From Clostridiales bacterium UBA1234 (lineage in GTDB: Bacteria > Bacillota > Clostridia > TANB77 > UBA1234), in assembly GCA_002308995.1 (NCBI GenBank), contig DBWQ01000023.1, positions 14,642 to 78,641 on the forward strand: a stretch of DNA of 64,000 nucleotides, read 5' to 3'. How positions within the stretch are numbered: position 1 is the first letter of the stretch; each line of letters starts with the position of its first letter. The notes under the pieces were generated by a model that saw only the letters and a list, made by a program, of their open reading frames with translations, did no database searches and was not told the DNA's origin. The position numbers and the translations under genes are program-made. Below, piece after piece: positions 1 through 8,123 of this stretch.

Positions 1-1948
1 CAGGCACAGAAGCATCCTCTATATCTTCTATGATTTGTCCCTCTTCTAGTTCTTCTACAGATGACTCATCAAGTACTGCTTTTGTAGGCGGATATTCCAT
101 CTCGTCCTCGTAAGTATCATAATATTTCATAAAATAATCATCTTCGTAAATATATGGTGTTAAAATCTTGACAAGGGTGTCAATATCATTGGTATAATAA
201 TACTCTCCATCCATTTGAAGTACTACATATTCTCCTTGGTCATGACAAGCCTCTCCCTTTTCATTTAAAATGAAATCGATGATTTCTTGAGGTGCTGTCA
301 TATGAAAGTACCCTCTTCCGTCCAATCGATTTTCAATTGCCGTTGAACTAACATGAAGCGTATACTCACGATATGGGTTTTTACTAACTTTTTGATATAC
401 TCGTTGATTCATTATTTGCGTTACCTTTTCGAATAATGCATCTGTTAAATCAACAGGAATTCCCATAGAAATTACCTCATGATGATCATACGCGTAAAAA
501 GTTAAGTAATCTTTACTAGAATCAATTGCTCTTTCATAAAACTTAGTAACACCATTTGTTTCAATAAACTGATTAATTTCTGCAATAATCTCTTTCATTT
601 CTTGTTTGCTAAAAATCATATGATGGGATTTTACAATTCCACTTTGAGGTAACTTGTTTGCTTGAATCGTAGAAAGCAATTCTCGGATATTTTTTTCACT
701 CACATTTCTCACGGTAAGTCTTGCTGAAGAGCCATCTTTTAAGTTAAGATGAAATTCCACAAAACGACTACTCCATTCATTATCATTGTAATCACTTACC
801 ACTTTCTTTAATAAATCTAAATCTGTTATCTCCTCATCGGAAAGATAAAAATCGGTATATCCAATGCCGCGAAGACTATAAGATTTAATATCATTAATGT
901 CCATAGATCCAACCACGTTTTCTCCCACTTCAGCGATAATACGATATATGCCAAATAGCATAGTGAGTGAAATTAGCATCACGCCCATATTGAGGATAAA
1001 CTTTGTTTTCTTGTTGGTTAGCATATCATAGATTAAATAATACACAGCAACAATGGCTACTAAAAACCATACACCTTCCCACGCTTCAGCATCAATGATA
1101 GCTACTAAAATCATTGCAAAAGGAATTAGCGTTAACCCTTTCACAAAGAAATGAATATTGGTACTTTCAAAAGATTCTCCAGCATTTTCTAATTTTTTAC
1201 GTAGGAATGCCATATACCCAAGAACGAAATACACCACACTCAGTATTAGCATTTTCGCAATAGAAAGCGCATTAAAGAAATAACTTCCATTAACAAGTAA
1301 TGATGGTGCCGTAAAGTTAAAATAGCGATGCACAACAATGGTACTTTGATATTGATAATCTCCATCCATTAAAACCGTATCATAAAAATGATTGATTCTA
1401 AAAAACATCACACTAGCAGGAACCACGAAAAACAATAGCATTACCACCACAATTTGTGTCATCCAGTTGCCAGAAACACTCATCGCTAAATTGCATACGG
1501 AAAACACAAAAATATAACTTATTGTTTGATACACGAAAATATCCCACACCAACGCCGGGAAAATAGTTCCTTTACTAAAACCAAACAAAATCAATGTGCA
1601 AAGAAGTGTGATGAGTTGCATCAAAACAATTAATATAATTCCGCCAATCGTATTGGTGGTATACACAGATTTTCTGCTAATTGGCATTGAGCCCATAAAA
1701 TCTGCACTTCGTTTTTTATACACATAGCCAAAAAGTGATAGGGATAAAATGAGTGGTGTCACATACATAAAGAAAATGTTAAACCCACCAAGTGATTCAA
1801 AACCACCTTCTAACAAATCCTCACCTACCGTAATGATTAAAAGAGAAGTAAAAATAGGAACGACAGATAAAAATAGTAGTACCGCCATTTTAGACTTTTT
1901 GATATTCTGCATCAAATAATCAAAATTAAACAATTTCTTCAAACTCAT
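1..1948 (-). CDS. ABC-2 type transporter permease, 3' end beyond window
   Basis: Membrane subunit of an ABC exporter that works with the ATPase encoded just upstream. The frame is open from the ATG at 1948 to the window edge (about 649 codons), so the C-terminus is missing. The N-terminal half is a set of hydrophobic segments, the first at about residues 21-41 and the last near 311-332. A long soluble, acidic region follows, presumably extracytoplasmic. The start overlaps the last 23 bp of the ATPase gene, which indicates translational coupling. The substrate cannot be told; such pairs are often drug, bacteriocin or lipid exporters. All CGG triplets I saw in it are out of frame. Confidence 0.8.
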   Translation of the reverse strand, partial: MSLKKLFNFDYLMQNIKKSKMAVLLFLSVVPIFTSLLIITVGEDLLEGGFESLGGFNIFFMYVTPLILSLSLFGYVYKKRSADFMGSMPISRKSVYTTNTIGGIILIVLMQLITLLCTLILFGFSKGTIFPALVWDIFVYQTISYIFVFSVCNLAMSVSGNWMTQIVVVMLLFFVVPASVMFFRINHFYDTVLMDGDYQYQSTIVVHRYFNFTAPSLLVNGSYFFNALSIAKMLILSVVYFVLGYMAFLRKKLENAGESFESTNIHFFVKGLTLIPFAMILVAIIDAEAWEGVWFLVAIVAVYYLIYDMLTNKKTKFILNMGVMLISLTMLFGIYRIIAEVGENVVGSMDINDIKSYSLRGIGYTDFYLSDEEITDLDLLKKVVSDYNDNEWSSRFVEFHLNLKDGSSARLTVRNVSEKNIRELLSTIQANKLPQSGIVKSHHMIFSKQEMKEIIAEINQFIETNGVTKFYERAIDSSKDYLTFYAYDHHEVISMGIPVDLTDALFEKVTQIMNQRVYQKVSKNPYREYTLHVSSTAIENRLDGRGYFHMTAPQEIIDFILNEKGEACHDQGEYVVLQMDGEYYYTNDIDTLVKILTPYIYEDDYFMKYYDTYEDEMEYPPTKAVLDESSVEELEEGQIIEDIEDASVP

Positions 1949-2822
1949 AACCAAGCGCCCCCATTTCGTAAATAAAGATTTCTTCTAGTGTTAAAGGTAA
2001 AAAGTCTAAGATAACTGGATTTAACTCTTGAAGAGACTTCTCATAGCCTTCTTTATCACCCTTCAAAATAACAGTTGCCACACTTCCCACTTTTTTAAAG
2101 TGAAGAACATTAAAGTTTTGAAAAGTTTTTTCGTCAAAGTTATCTTTTAGCGAAATTTGTATTTTAAACATATTGGTTTTCAGCGAATCAATTTCACTTT
2201 CGAACAAAATTCCGCCCTTATATAAAAGACCTAAATTATCACAAATATCTTCTAACTCTCTTAAGTTATGCGACGTCATAATAATCGTTGTCTCTTTTTT
2301 GGTCATTTGCTCTGCGATAGTCTTCTTTAAAAAGTTACGCACCACAGGATCTACACCATCAAATGTTTCATCAAAAAATAAATAATCAGCATTTGTAGCA
2401 AGTGCACAAATTAAAGCCACTTGTCTTTTCATACCTTTCGAAAAATTTTGGATTTTTTCTTTTACAGGAAGCTTTAATTTTTCTGCAAGCTTTAGTGCAT
2501 AATCCATATCGAAATTTGGATATAACTTACTATAAAAAATAGCCATATCTTTAATGGTATAATTTTTAAAGAAATATAAATCATCTGGCACATACACAAG
2601 TTTTTGCTTTAGCTCCTCGACATCCGTCAACTCCTTCCCGTCAATTTCGATACGACCAGCATCCTTTTGAAATACTCCCATAATAATTCTAAGTAGTGTA
2701 GACTTACCAGCACCATTGGCACCAATCAAACCATAAATAGAACCTGTTTTGATATTGCAATTGAGTCCATCAAGTACTTTTTTAGTTCCAAATGATTTGT
2801 CTAAGCCTTCAATTTTAATCAT
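1926..2822 (-). CDS. ABC transporter ATP-binding protein
   Basis: Cytoplasmic ATPase powering the adjacent ABC-2 permease. The 298-residue protein shows Walker A GANGAGKST (residues 34-42), signature FSKGM (127-131), Walker B YLFFDE (147-152) and an H-loop histidine in MTSHN. The frame is open 32 codons further upstream, but the ATG at 2822 follows a strong GGGAGGT site and lies downstream of the promoter, so this start is preferred. The last 60 or so residues form a regulatory tail typical of YtrB/BcrA-like ATPases. A GntR-type repressor often accompanies such operons but is not seen here. Confidence 0.92.
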   Translation of the reverse strand: MIKIEGLDKSFGTKKVLDGLNCNIKTGSIYGLIGANGAGKSTLLRIIMGVFQKDAGRIEIDGKELTDVEELKQKLVYVPDDLYFFKNYTIKDMAIFYSKLYPNFDMDYALKLAEKLKLPVKEKIQNFSKGMKRQVALICALATNADYLFFDETFDGVDPVVRNFLKKTIAEQMTKKETTIIMTSHNLRELEDICDNLGLLYKGGILFESEIDSLKTNMFKIQISLKDNFDEKTFQNFNVLHFKKVGSVATVILKGDKEGYEKSLQELNPVILDFLPLTLEEIFIYEMGALGYEFEEIV

Positions 2823-2861
2823 AAACAATAACCTCCCATCTGTATCAGTTATGATAGTACA

Positions 2862-2890
2862 AGTATATCTCTGATTATCTAAGATGTCAA
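2862..2890 (-). promoter_or_regulatory. Sigma-A promoter of the ABC exporter operon
   Basis: On the minus strand the -35 TTGACA (2885-2890) and -10 TATACT (2862-2867) are separated by exactly 17 bp, close to consensus. An inverted repeat TATCA-N4-TGATA lies just downstream of the -10 (about 2843-2856) and could be a repressor site. Confidence 0.8.
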
Positions 2891-2904
2891 GAAGATTCTT
2901 TCGA

Positions 2905-2938
2905 CAAAAAAGAAGCATTCTTTCTGAATGCCTCTTTT
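2905..2938 (-). terminator. Rho-independent terminator after the papain-like gene
   Basis: A 9 bp stem (2912-2920 with 2926-2934, one G-T pair) with a 5-nt loop is followed on the minus strand by a run of six T. It lies directly downstream of the gene ending at 2953 and before the ABC promoter's transcript. Confidence 0.8.
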
Positions 2939-2952
2939 AAAAATTTTTCCTA

Positions 2953-3484
2953 TTAAACTGCATATTGTCTAAGCAAGCCCTTATAAATCTCTGTGGAATT
3001 ATCTAAATGATTAAAATCATCTGGTTGAATAATTTTTGGTAAATCCTCTACAACATCAGCCGATTCTAAAACATATTTGACAAATTCCGCACAGTAATAA
3101 GAATTAGCTCTTTGTATTTTTTTATGAAATGGTACTGCAAATAACCCTACCACATTAAAACGATACACCTTTTTTTCTTTTTCAAATTGATGCACCATTG
3201 ATTTTATTTTCTTGTATTGCTCATCTGTTACTTCAATATATTTTATTTTACACTTGGTGTTTTTAAATCTCTTAAACGTACCGCGTATCGATTCCTTCTC
3301 GCACAAAGCCACCAATAAACGCAATATATGGGTTTAGTCTTCCAAAAGAATACATCTCTTCTAAATTTTCATCAAGAGCAATTGACACGTGACTATATTC
3401 TTTTTTGGTATATAACTTTACCACTCTCGAAAGAATTGTCCCCGTAAAAGTTAGCACTAAGTAGACCTTTCTCAACGTTTTCAC
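2953..3484 (-). CDS. Permuted papain-like (YiiX/NlpC-P60-type) protein, read through a +1 shift at CGG
   Basis: The gene is open as 3484-3284, then continues one base over as 3282-2953, giving a 176-residue protein. The break is codon CGG (3283-3281) after ACG; skipping the C gives GGT and a smooth protein (GFVREGIDT-G-TFKRFKNTK). Without the shift translation ends three codons after the CGG. His32 in YSHVS and Cys131 in YYCAEFV suggest a circularly permuted papain-like hydrolase with the His before the Cys. The family assignment is by motif only. The gene may hydrolyse amide or ester bonds in cell-envelope material, but its substrate is unknown. The ribosome site is AAAGGAGTG before the ATG. 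Confidence 0.72.
3281..3283 (-). other. CGG +1 frameshift site 1 (papain-like gene)
   Basis: Minus-strand context ACG-CGG-T. The skipped C is at 3283 and the next codon in the new frame is GGT (Gly68). Confidence 0.85.
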
Positions 3485-3511
3485 TCCTTTAACTTTAGTA
3501 AAAAAGAAAAA

Positions 3512-4060
3512 TTAATAATTTTCAGCTTTAATCTCAAAATATGCCTTTGGATGTGAACATACTGGGCATACCTCAGGAGCTTGTTTGCCAATGACAATAT
3601 GACCGCAATTTCTGCATTTCCAAATACGATCACCATCTTTGCTAAATACCAAATCGCCATTCACATTCTCTAAAAGCTTTCTATATCTTTCTTCATGCTC
3701 TTTTTCAATTTTTCCAACAGCTTCAAAAAGATACGCAATTCTATCAAATCCCTCTTCTTTTGCCTCTTTTGCCATTCTAGCATACATATCTGTCCACTCA
3801 AAATTCTCACCATTTGCAGCATCTTCCAAGTTTTGAGCAGTTGTTGGAACATCATTATCATGAAGAAGTTTAAACCACATTTTTGCATGTTCTTTTTCAT
3901 TCTCAGCAGTCTCTAAAAAGATGGCAGCAATTTGCTCATATCCTTCTTTTTTCGCTTTACTTGCATAATATGTGTATTTGTTTCTCGCTTGAGACTCTCC
4001 TGCAAAAGCATCCATTAAATTCTTTTCCGTTTTAGTACCTTTTAACTTATTTGTATCCAT
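3512..4060 (-). CDS. rbr: Rubrerythrin
   Basis: Non-haem di-iron peroxidase that removes hydrogen peroxide in anaerobes, reduced by NADH via rubredoxin-type electron transfer. The 182-residue protein has the ferritin-like domain with ExxH-type ligands (for example ENEKEHAKM and KIEKEHEER) and a C-terminal rubredoxin-like domain with CxxC pairs (CRNC and CPVC). A longer frame upstream exists, but the ATG at 4060 follows a GAGGAGGT site and sits downstream of a near-consensus promoter. The length and domain order are those of classic rubrerythrin. It is consistent with an oxygen-sensitive lifestyle. Confidence 0.96.
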   Translation of the reverse strand: MDTNKLKGTKTEKNLMDAFAGESQARNKYTYYASKAKKEGYEQIAAIFLETAENEKEHAKMWFKLLHDNDVPTTAQNLEDAANGENFEWTDMYARMAKEAKEEGFDRIAYLFEAVGKIEKEHEERYRKLLENVNGDLVFSKDGDRIWKCRNCGHIVIGKQAPEVCPVCSHPKAYFEIKAENY

Positions 4061-4106
4061 AATAACCTCCTCAATAATATAAAATGACAACCTCATGTCT
4101 CCCCAT

Positions 4107-4135
4107 ATTGTAATGCAAAAAGAACATTTTGTCAA
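4107..4135 (-). promoter_or_regulatory. Promoter of rubrerythrin
   Basis: Minus strand: -35 TTGACA (4130-4135), 17 bp spacer, -10 TACAAT (4107-4112). I saw no clear PerR box. Confidence 0.8.
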
Positions 4136-4204
4136 ATCCAATCCATGCCGGTTTACATAGTATTTCCCAATTGTAAGCGCCTTATTCTTTTTACAAAAAT
4201 AAAC

Positions 4205-4233
4205 TTGAAATATCCCCTATCCTGTCGTATAAT
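4205..4233 (+). promoter_or_regulatory. Promoter of the glycoside-hydrolase-like gene
   Basis: -35 TTGAAA (4205-4210), 17 bp spacer, -10 TATAAT (4228-4233), followed by a GAAAGGA ribosome site before the ATG at 4257. Confidence 0.8.
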
Positions 4234-4256
4234 CGTGGCATGAAAGGACTGATTTT

Positions 4257-5510
4257 ATGGTAAAAAAAGTATTAGTCGGCTTGTTTCTTGTGCTATGTGT
4301 AGCTTTTGGCATCTACCTTGGCATCGGCCAAGTAGTTGCCCATAAAGGAATCGAACGTATTCCAAACTTCTTTGCCACAAAAACACCTACTACTAAAATA
4401 GAAGCTTCCAATCCTTCTGGTGAAAAAAATGCCTTTTCTGGTGAGACAATAGTATCAATGCCAACACCAACACCTACTCCAGAAAACACAAAAACGATTC
4501 CCGAAATGCGAGCAATTTATGTCACCGGCTGGAGTATTGGAACCAAAAGTGTTCGTGACGCTATTATCGCCAATTTAAAAGAAAACAATTTTAACGCCAT
4601 TGTCATCGATATTAAAGACGAAAGTGGTCAATTATCCTACAATTCCACCGTGCAAACTGCCATCGATATTGAAGCTTCACGCAATATGGTTAGTAATATG
4701 AGTGCTGTCATTGAGGAACTTCATCAAAACCATATTTATGTCATTGGAAGAATTGTTACTTTCAAAGATGCCATTTTTGCAGGAAGTCCTGCCACCGTCG
4801 TTTGCTATCGTGAAGAAGACGGAAACATTTGGACAGATTATCAAGATGAATCTTGGCCAAATCCTTATAACAAAAACTCCTGGGGTTACCCTATTGAGCT
4901 AGCCAAAGAAGCTGCCAAATTAGGCTTTGATGAAATTCAATTTGACTATGTTCGTTTTCCTCAATCAGAAGGTAAGGTAAGTACCATTGCCTATGGCTTT
5001 GAAAGTAATACCAAATCCAAATCAGATATCATCTGCGATTTTCTATCCGAAGCCATGCGTCAGTTAAAACCACTTGGTGTTACGGTATCTGCCTCTGTGG
5101 ATGGAACCATTACCAAAAAAGAGGGGGACTTTGCCAATATAGGACAAGATTTTGCTAGAATTGCAAGTATAGTCGATGTCATATGCCCAACCGTTTATCC
5201 ATCAGACTTTGCTTACTACGAATATAAGATAGACAAACCAGATTTATATCCTTATGAAATTGTTTACAATGCTTTAAAGGATGCTCTCGCTAGAATCAAT
5301 AACTATTCTGGTGATAAAAGCACCAAAATCAGACCATATCTACAAGACTTCACCGCTACATGGTTAGGAAGCGGAAACTTTAAAAACTACACGTCTACTG
5401 AAGTAGCCAAAGAAATGCAGGCTGCCTATGATACTAAGCTATATAGCTTTACACTTTGGGATCCTTCCAACAAGTATTGCTTTGATGCCTTAAAAGGTGT
5501 TAGTAAATAA
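4257..5510 (+). CDS. Putative glycoside hydrolase (DUF4015/GHL-like), membrane-anchored
   Basis: A 417-residue exported protein. Residues about 4-24 form an uncleaved or signal-like hydrophobic segment, followed by a PTPTPTP-rich linker near residue 75. The remaining roughly 330 residues form a TIM-barrel-like domain with family hallmarks: AIYVTGW near the start, FNAIVIDIKDESG, YVIGRIVTFKD, DEIQFDYVRFP and VICPTVYPSDF. The acidic residues in DIKDE and FDYVRFP are plausible catalytic positions. This family is predicted to act on polysaccharide outside the cell, but its substrate is not established. It is a single-gene transcript with its own promoter and a strong terminator. No CGG codon is used. 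Confidence 0.85.
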   Translation: MVKKVLVGLFLVLCVAFGIYLGIGQVVAHKGIERIPNFFATKTPTTKIEASNPSGEKNAFSGETIVSMPTPTPTPENTKTIPEMRAIYVTGWSIGTKSVRDAIIANLKENNFNAIVIDIKDESGQLSYNSTVQTAIDIEASRNMVSNMSAVIEELHQNHIYVIGRIVTFKDAIFAGSPATVVCYREEDGNIWTDYQDESWPNPYNKNSWGYPIELAKEAAKLGFDEIQFDYVRFPQSEGKVSTIAYGFESNTKSKSDIICDFLSEAMRQLKPLGVTVSASVDGTITKKEGDFANIGQDFARIASIVDVICPTVYPSDFAYYEYKIDKPDLYPYEIVYNALKDALARINNYSGDKSTKIRPYLQDFTATWLGSGNFKNYTSTEVAKEMQAAYDTKLYSFTLWDPSNKYCFDALKGVSK

Positions 5511-5524
5511 GAAAAAGCAATTAA

Positions 5525-5557
5525 AAAGTGACAACCACAAAGGTTGCCACTTTTTTT
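5525..5557 (+). terminator. Terminator of the glycoside-hydrolase-like gene
   Basis: A 12-nt arm (5525-5536) pairs with 5542-5553 around a short loop with one mismatch and leads into a run of T. Confidence 0.88.
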
Positions 5558-5564
5558 GACCATA

Positions 5565-5759
5565 AAAATAACCCCACGTAAGCCGTTTAAATTGAGTGGA
5601 TTTAAGAGCCTGTTTTCACAGGTGGGCGCCGCCTTATTACTTACGGGCTTCTCACTGACGTAAAGTGGTGAGCTTGCACACCATAACAAGAGATTAGGCT
5701 CCCCTCTTAATTAGTGTTGGTTCTAAATAATACTCAAGTAATCGTACTCTGTAGGGTTA
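5565..5759 (-). ncRNA. ssrS: 6S RNA (SsrS-like)
   Basis: A gene-free segment of about 195 nt on the minus strand behaves as a structured RNA. It has its own extended -10 promoter and a closing stem in which the 5' CCCTAC pairs with the 3' GTGGGG. A U-rich 3' end follows the stem. The internal order of motifs GGTG-GCAAGCTCACC, GTGAGAAGCC, GGCGGCGCCCACC and TGTGAAAACA resembles bacterial 6S RNA (compare the GAGAAGCC and CACCTTGAA parts of E. coli 6S). 6S RNA binds the housekeeping RNA polymerase holoenzyme and tunes transcription in stationary phase. The ends are estimated to within about 8 nt. It could be another structured RNA, but the size and motif order favour 6S. Confidence 0.75.
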
Positions 5760-5764
5760 ATTTT

Positions 5765-5787
5765 ATTATACCATATTTTTACCATTT
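5765..5787 (-). promoter_or_regulatory. Extended -10 promoter of the 6S RNA
   Basis: Minus strand TGGTATAAT with -10 at 5765-5770. The -35 region is poor, so the extended TG motif probably carries it. Confidence 0.6.
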
Positions 5788-5881
5788 TGCATAGTTTTTT
5801 GGCCATATTTTTTATCTTTTTTTCATCCAAAAAACTTGACAAAAAACGACTCATCATGTCCCATTTTTTAATCCATTTTTC

Positions 5882-7975
5882 TTACTCATTTTTAAACTTT
5901 TTATACATTCTTTCAGAGATTAATAGCGACTGTTCAATGGTGGCATTTCCCTTCGCACTAAATCGATTCTCACCTACACCTTTGATAATCCCCACATCCG
6001 CCATATAGTATACACTTCCTAACGCATAAGAAGAAATCGCATCATGATCAACAAATCGTTTTGCATTCGACGGAACGAAAAGGGTTTCATCCGCCTTCTT
6101 CGCATTTTGAAGCACTCTTGTCATCATCGTAGACATTTGCTCCCTTGTAATCTTGCTATCGGGACTAAAAGTCGTTTGGGAAGTTCCAAGTGTAATACCC
6201 ACTTGAAACGCTTTCATCACTTCTTCATCGTTTGTATCCGTAAATGGATTTTGTATTGTGAGAGTTACTGGCGTTCCCACTATTTTTTCATAAATTCTTA
6301 GCGCAATGGCAGCAAAATCTCTTCTCGTAATATCTTTTGTATATTTCTTTCCCTTAATGGATTCTGGAATCAAATCATCTCCACTTGCAGCGTGAACTTC
6401 TTCTTCTGCCCACTCAGAAATATTGGGCGTTTCCTCCTCTTGTTCTTGGCTAGGTAGACTTTCCTCACCGGATAAAATTTCGTCTGTAGGTACATTCGCA
6501 TCTCCCGATAAAACTTCGTCCGTAGGCACATTCGTATCTCCCGATAAAACTTCCTCAGTTGGCGCATTGGTATCACCCGATAAAACTTCCTCGGTAGGCG
6601 CATTGGTGTCACCCGATGTTACTTCTTCAGTAGGAGCAACCGTATCCCCTGATAGAGTTGTATCTTCTTGGCTTTCTCCACTTTCAATTGGCGTATCTGC
6701 TACTTCAGGTACGACTGTTTCACCCATTGGTACTGCTGGCACTGTTGGAACGGGAATTGGCTCTTCAATTGGCCCTAACTCTACTTCTAATTCAGGTATA
6801 GTTGCACTATCCTCTTCTTTATTTTTCATCGTAATGGTATAGGATAATTCTTTGTAAGTTTCATCTGAAAAGGTTAAACGAATGGTTAGCGTATAAGTTC
6901 CTGCTACCGTTGGAAGCGCGATTTTTTTAGAAGAAGTAATCTCCCTAAAAGCACCGCTTCCAAAGTGATATTCTATTTTAGTAAGTTCTGCTGTATTAGA
7001 AACTTGCACCATAGCTTCCGTGTCTTGTTTCAAAAAAGCCTCTATGCTATTATTCGGTGTAAGACTGGTATTTCCAATCTTGATACTTGCCGAAGCGTTT
7101 TCAGCATAATTTGTTGGAAGATTAGCAATGATTTGATACGTATATGTTTTTTGTGTTAAAAAAGAATCTAAATAGGTCACATACACTTTGATAGTATAGG
7201 TAGCACCATTTTCTAATTCACTTGGCAACTGAAACGAACTATTATTACCAATCGTTTTCGTAGACTGACTACCAAATTTGTATTTGATGGTTTTTACCAA
7301 ATTCGTTGGTTCCACTTTTACCGAAATTGGCGTATTAGCTTCTATTTGTTTGGCATTAGAAGATAGCTTTATATTCCCGCTTTTTAGCGTAACCGTTGGT
7401 GTATATTTGGTGATTTTAAAGCTAACACTAACGCGTCCTTTTTCTTCAGGATTTAATGGTAAATCACTGTCATCACTAATAGGGGTACTTACTGCCATTG
7501 TACTACTAGCAACGGGTGGTTGCACAGGATTATAATAACGATATTCTATGAGTGCACTGAGTGTCACAATATACGTGCCATCCTCTAACGAAGTAGGAAT
7601 CGTAATGGTATCACTAATGCCATTATTGACAATCTTTAAACTTCCTTTGGAAAGACCACTATGAGAGCAAGAAAGTGAGCCTTCTGTGATTCCATTAATG
7701 CCTTGATAAGAAGAAGTTAAATCTGCTGTAATGTCAAGCGTTTCTCCTCCCATGACGACTATCTCACTTCCTCTAGTTACTGTTTGGCGATTAATTTTAA
7801 TATCAATGGCAGAATCACTGATAACTTGAATACCAGGGCTTAAAATTTCTGTGGAAAGTTCCAAATCATCACTAAAAATAGACGCTGATAAATCCACTTT
7901 TGCTGCCAAACAAAAAGAAGAAAGCGACAACACAAAAATCATAACTACTATCATCTTTCGTAAAACGTTTTTCAT
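5882..7975 (-). CDS. Secreted SLH-domain surface protein with a 12-residue tandem repeat
   Basis: A 697-residue exported protein. Residues 1-25 are a signal peptide ending near CLAAKV. A long beta-rich region of Ig-like repeats (about 30-400) follows. Next come a Pro/Glu linker and five to six copies of a 12-residue repeat (SGDTNAPTEEVL-like). The C-terminus carries SLH-type repeats containing TRRDFAAIALR, ITREQMSTMMTR and ADVGIIKGVG. SLH modules normally bind pyruvylated secondary cell-wall polymers. The start at 7975 follows GAGGGAGGA; a longer frame upstream lacks a ribosome site. I see no convincing terminator after it. Confidence 0.85.
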   Translation of the reverse strand: MKNVLRKMIVVMIFVLSLSSFCLAAKVDLSASIFSDDLELSTEILSPGIQVISDSAIDIKINRQTVTRGSEIVVMGGETLDITADLTSSYQGINGITEGSLSCSHSGLSKGSLKIVNNGISDTITIPTSLEDGTYIVTLSALIEYRYYNPVQPPVASSTMAVSTPISDDSDLPLNPEEKGRVSVSFKITKYTPTVTLKSGNIKLSSNAKQIEANTPISVKVEPTNLVKTIKYKFGSQSTKTIGNNSSFQLPSELENGATYTIKVYVTYLDSFLTQKTYTYQIIANLPTNYAENASASIKIGNTSLTPNNSIEAFLKQDTEAMVQVSNTAELTKIEYHFGSGAFREITSSKKIALPTVAGTYTLTIRLTFSDETYKELSYTITMKNKEEDSATIPELEVELGPIEEPIPVPTVPAVPMGETVVPEVADTPIESGESQEDTTLSGDTVAPTEEVTSGDTNAPTEEVLSGDTNAPTEEVLSGDTNVPTDEVLSGDANVPTDEILSGEESLPSQEQEEETPNISEWAEEEVHAASGDDLIPESIKGKKYTKDITRRDFAAIALRIYEKIVGTPVTLTIQNPFTDTNDEEVMKAFQVGITLGTSQTTFSPDSKITREQMSTMMTRVLQNAKKADETLFVPSNAKRFVDHDAISSYALGSVYYMADVGIIKGVGENRFSAKGNATIEQSLLISERMYKKFKNE
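6468..6650 (-). repeat. 36-bp tandem repeat inside the SLH protein gene
   Basis: Five close copies of a 36-bp unit, plus a degenerate one, encode SGDTxxPTxEVL. Units differ by a few substitutions, so copy number may vary between strains. Confidence 0.85.
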
Positions 7976-8077
7976 AAAAATCCTCCCTCTTTTTTCATAC
8001 ATATTTATTCTAACATAGTAGAATATGAGAAACAAGTCAGAAGAAAAAAGATTGGTAAGAACTTCTCCTATACATCA

Positions 8078-8115
8078 AAAAACCCCACCAGTTACAAAAA
8101 CTGATGGGGTAATAA
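8078..8115 (-). terminator. Terminator of ileS
   Basis: The stem CCCCATCAGTT / AACTGGTGGGG on the minus strand is followed by TTTTTTG. Confidence 0.88.
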
Positions 8116-8123
8116 TTCATTTT

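Noticed and set aside
6370..6842. Open frames on both strands over the SLH repeat
   Set aside because: They are by-products of the 36-bp repeat whose period is a multiple of three.
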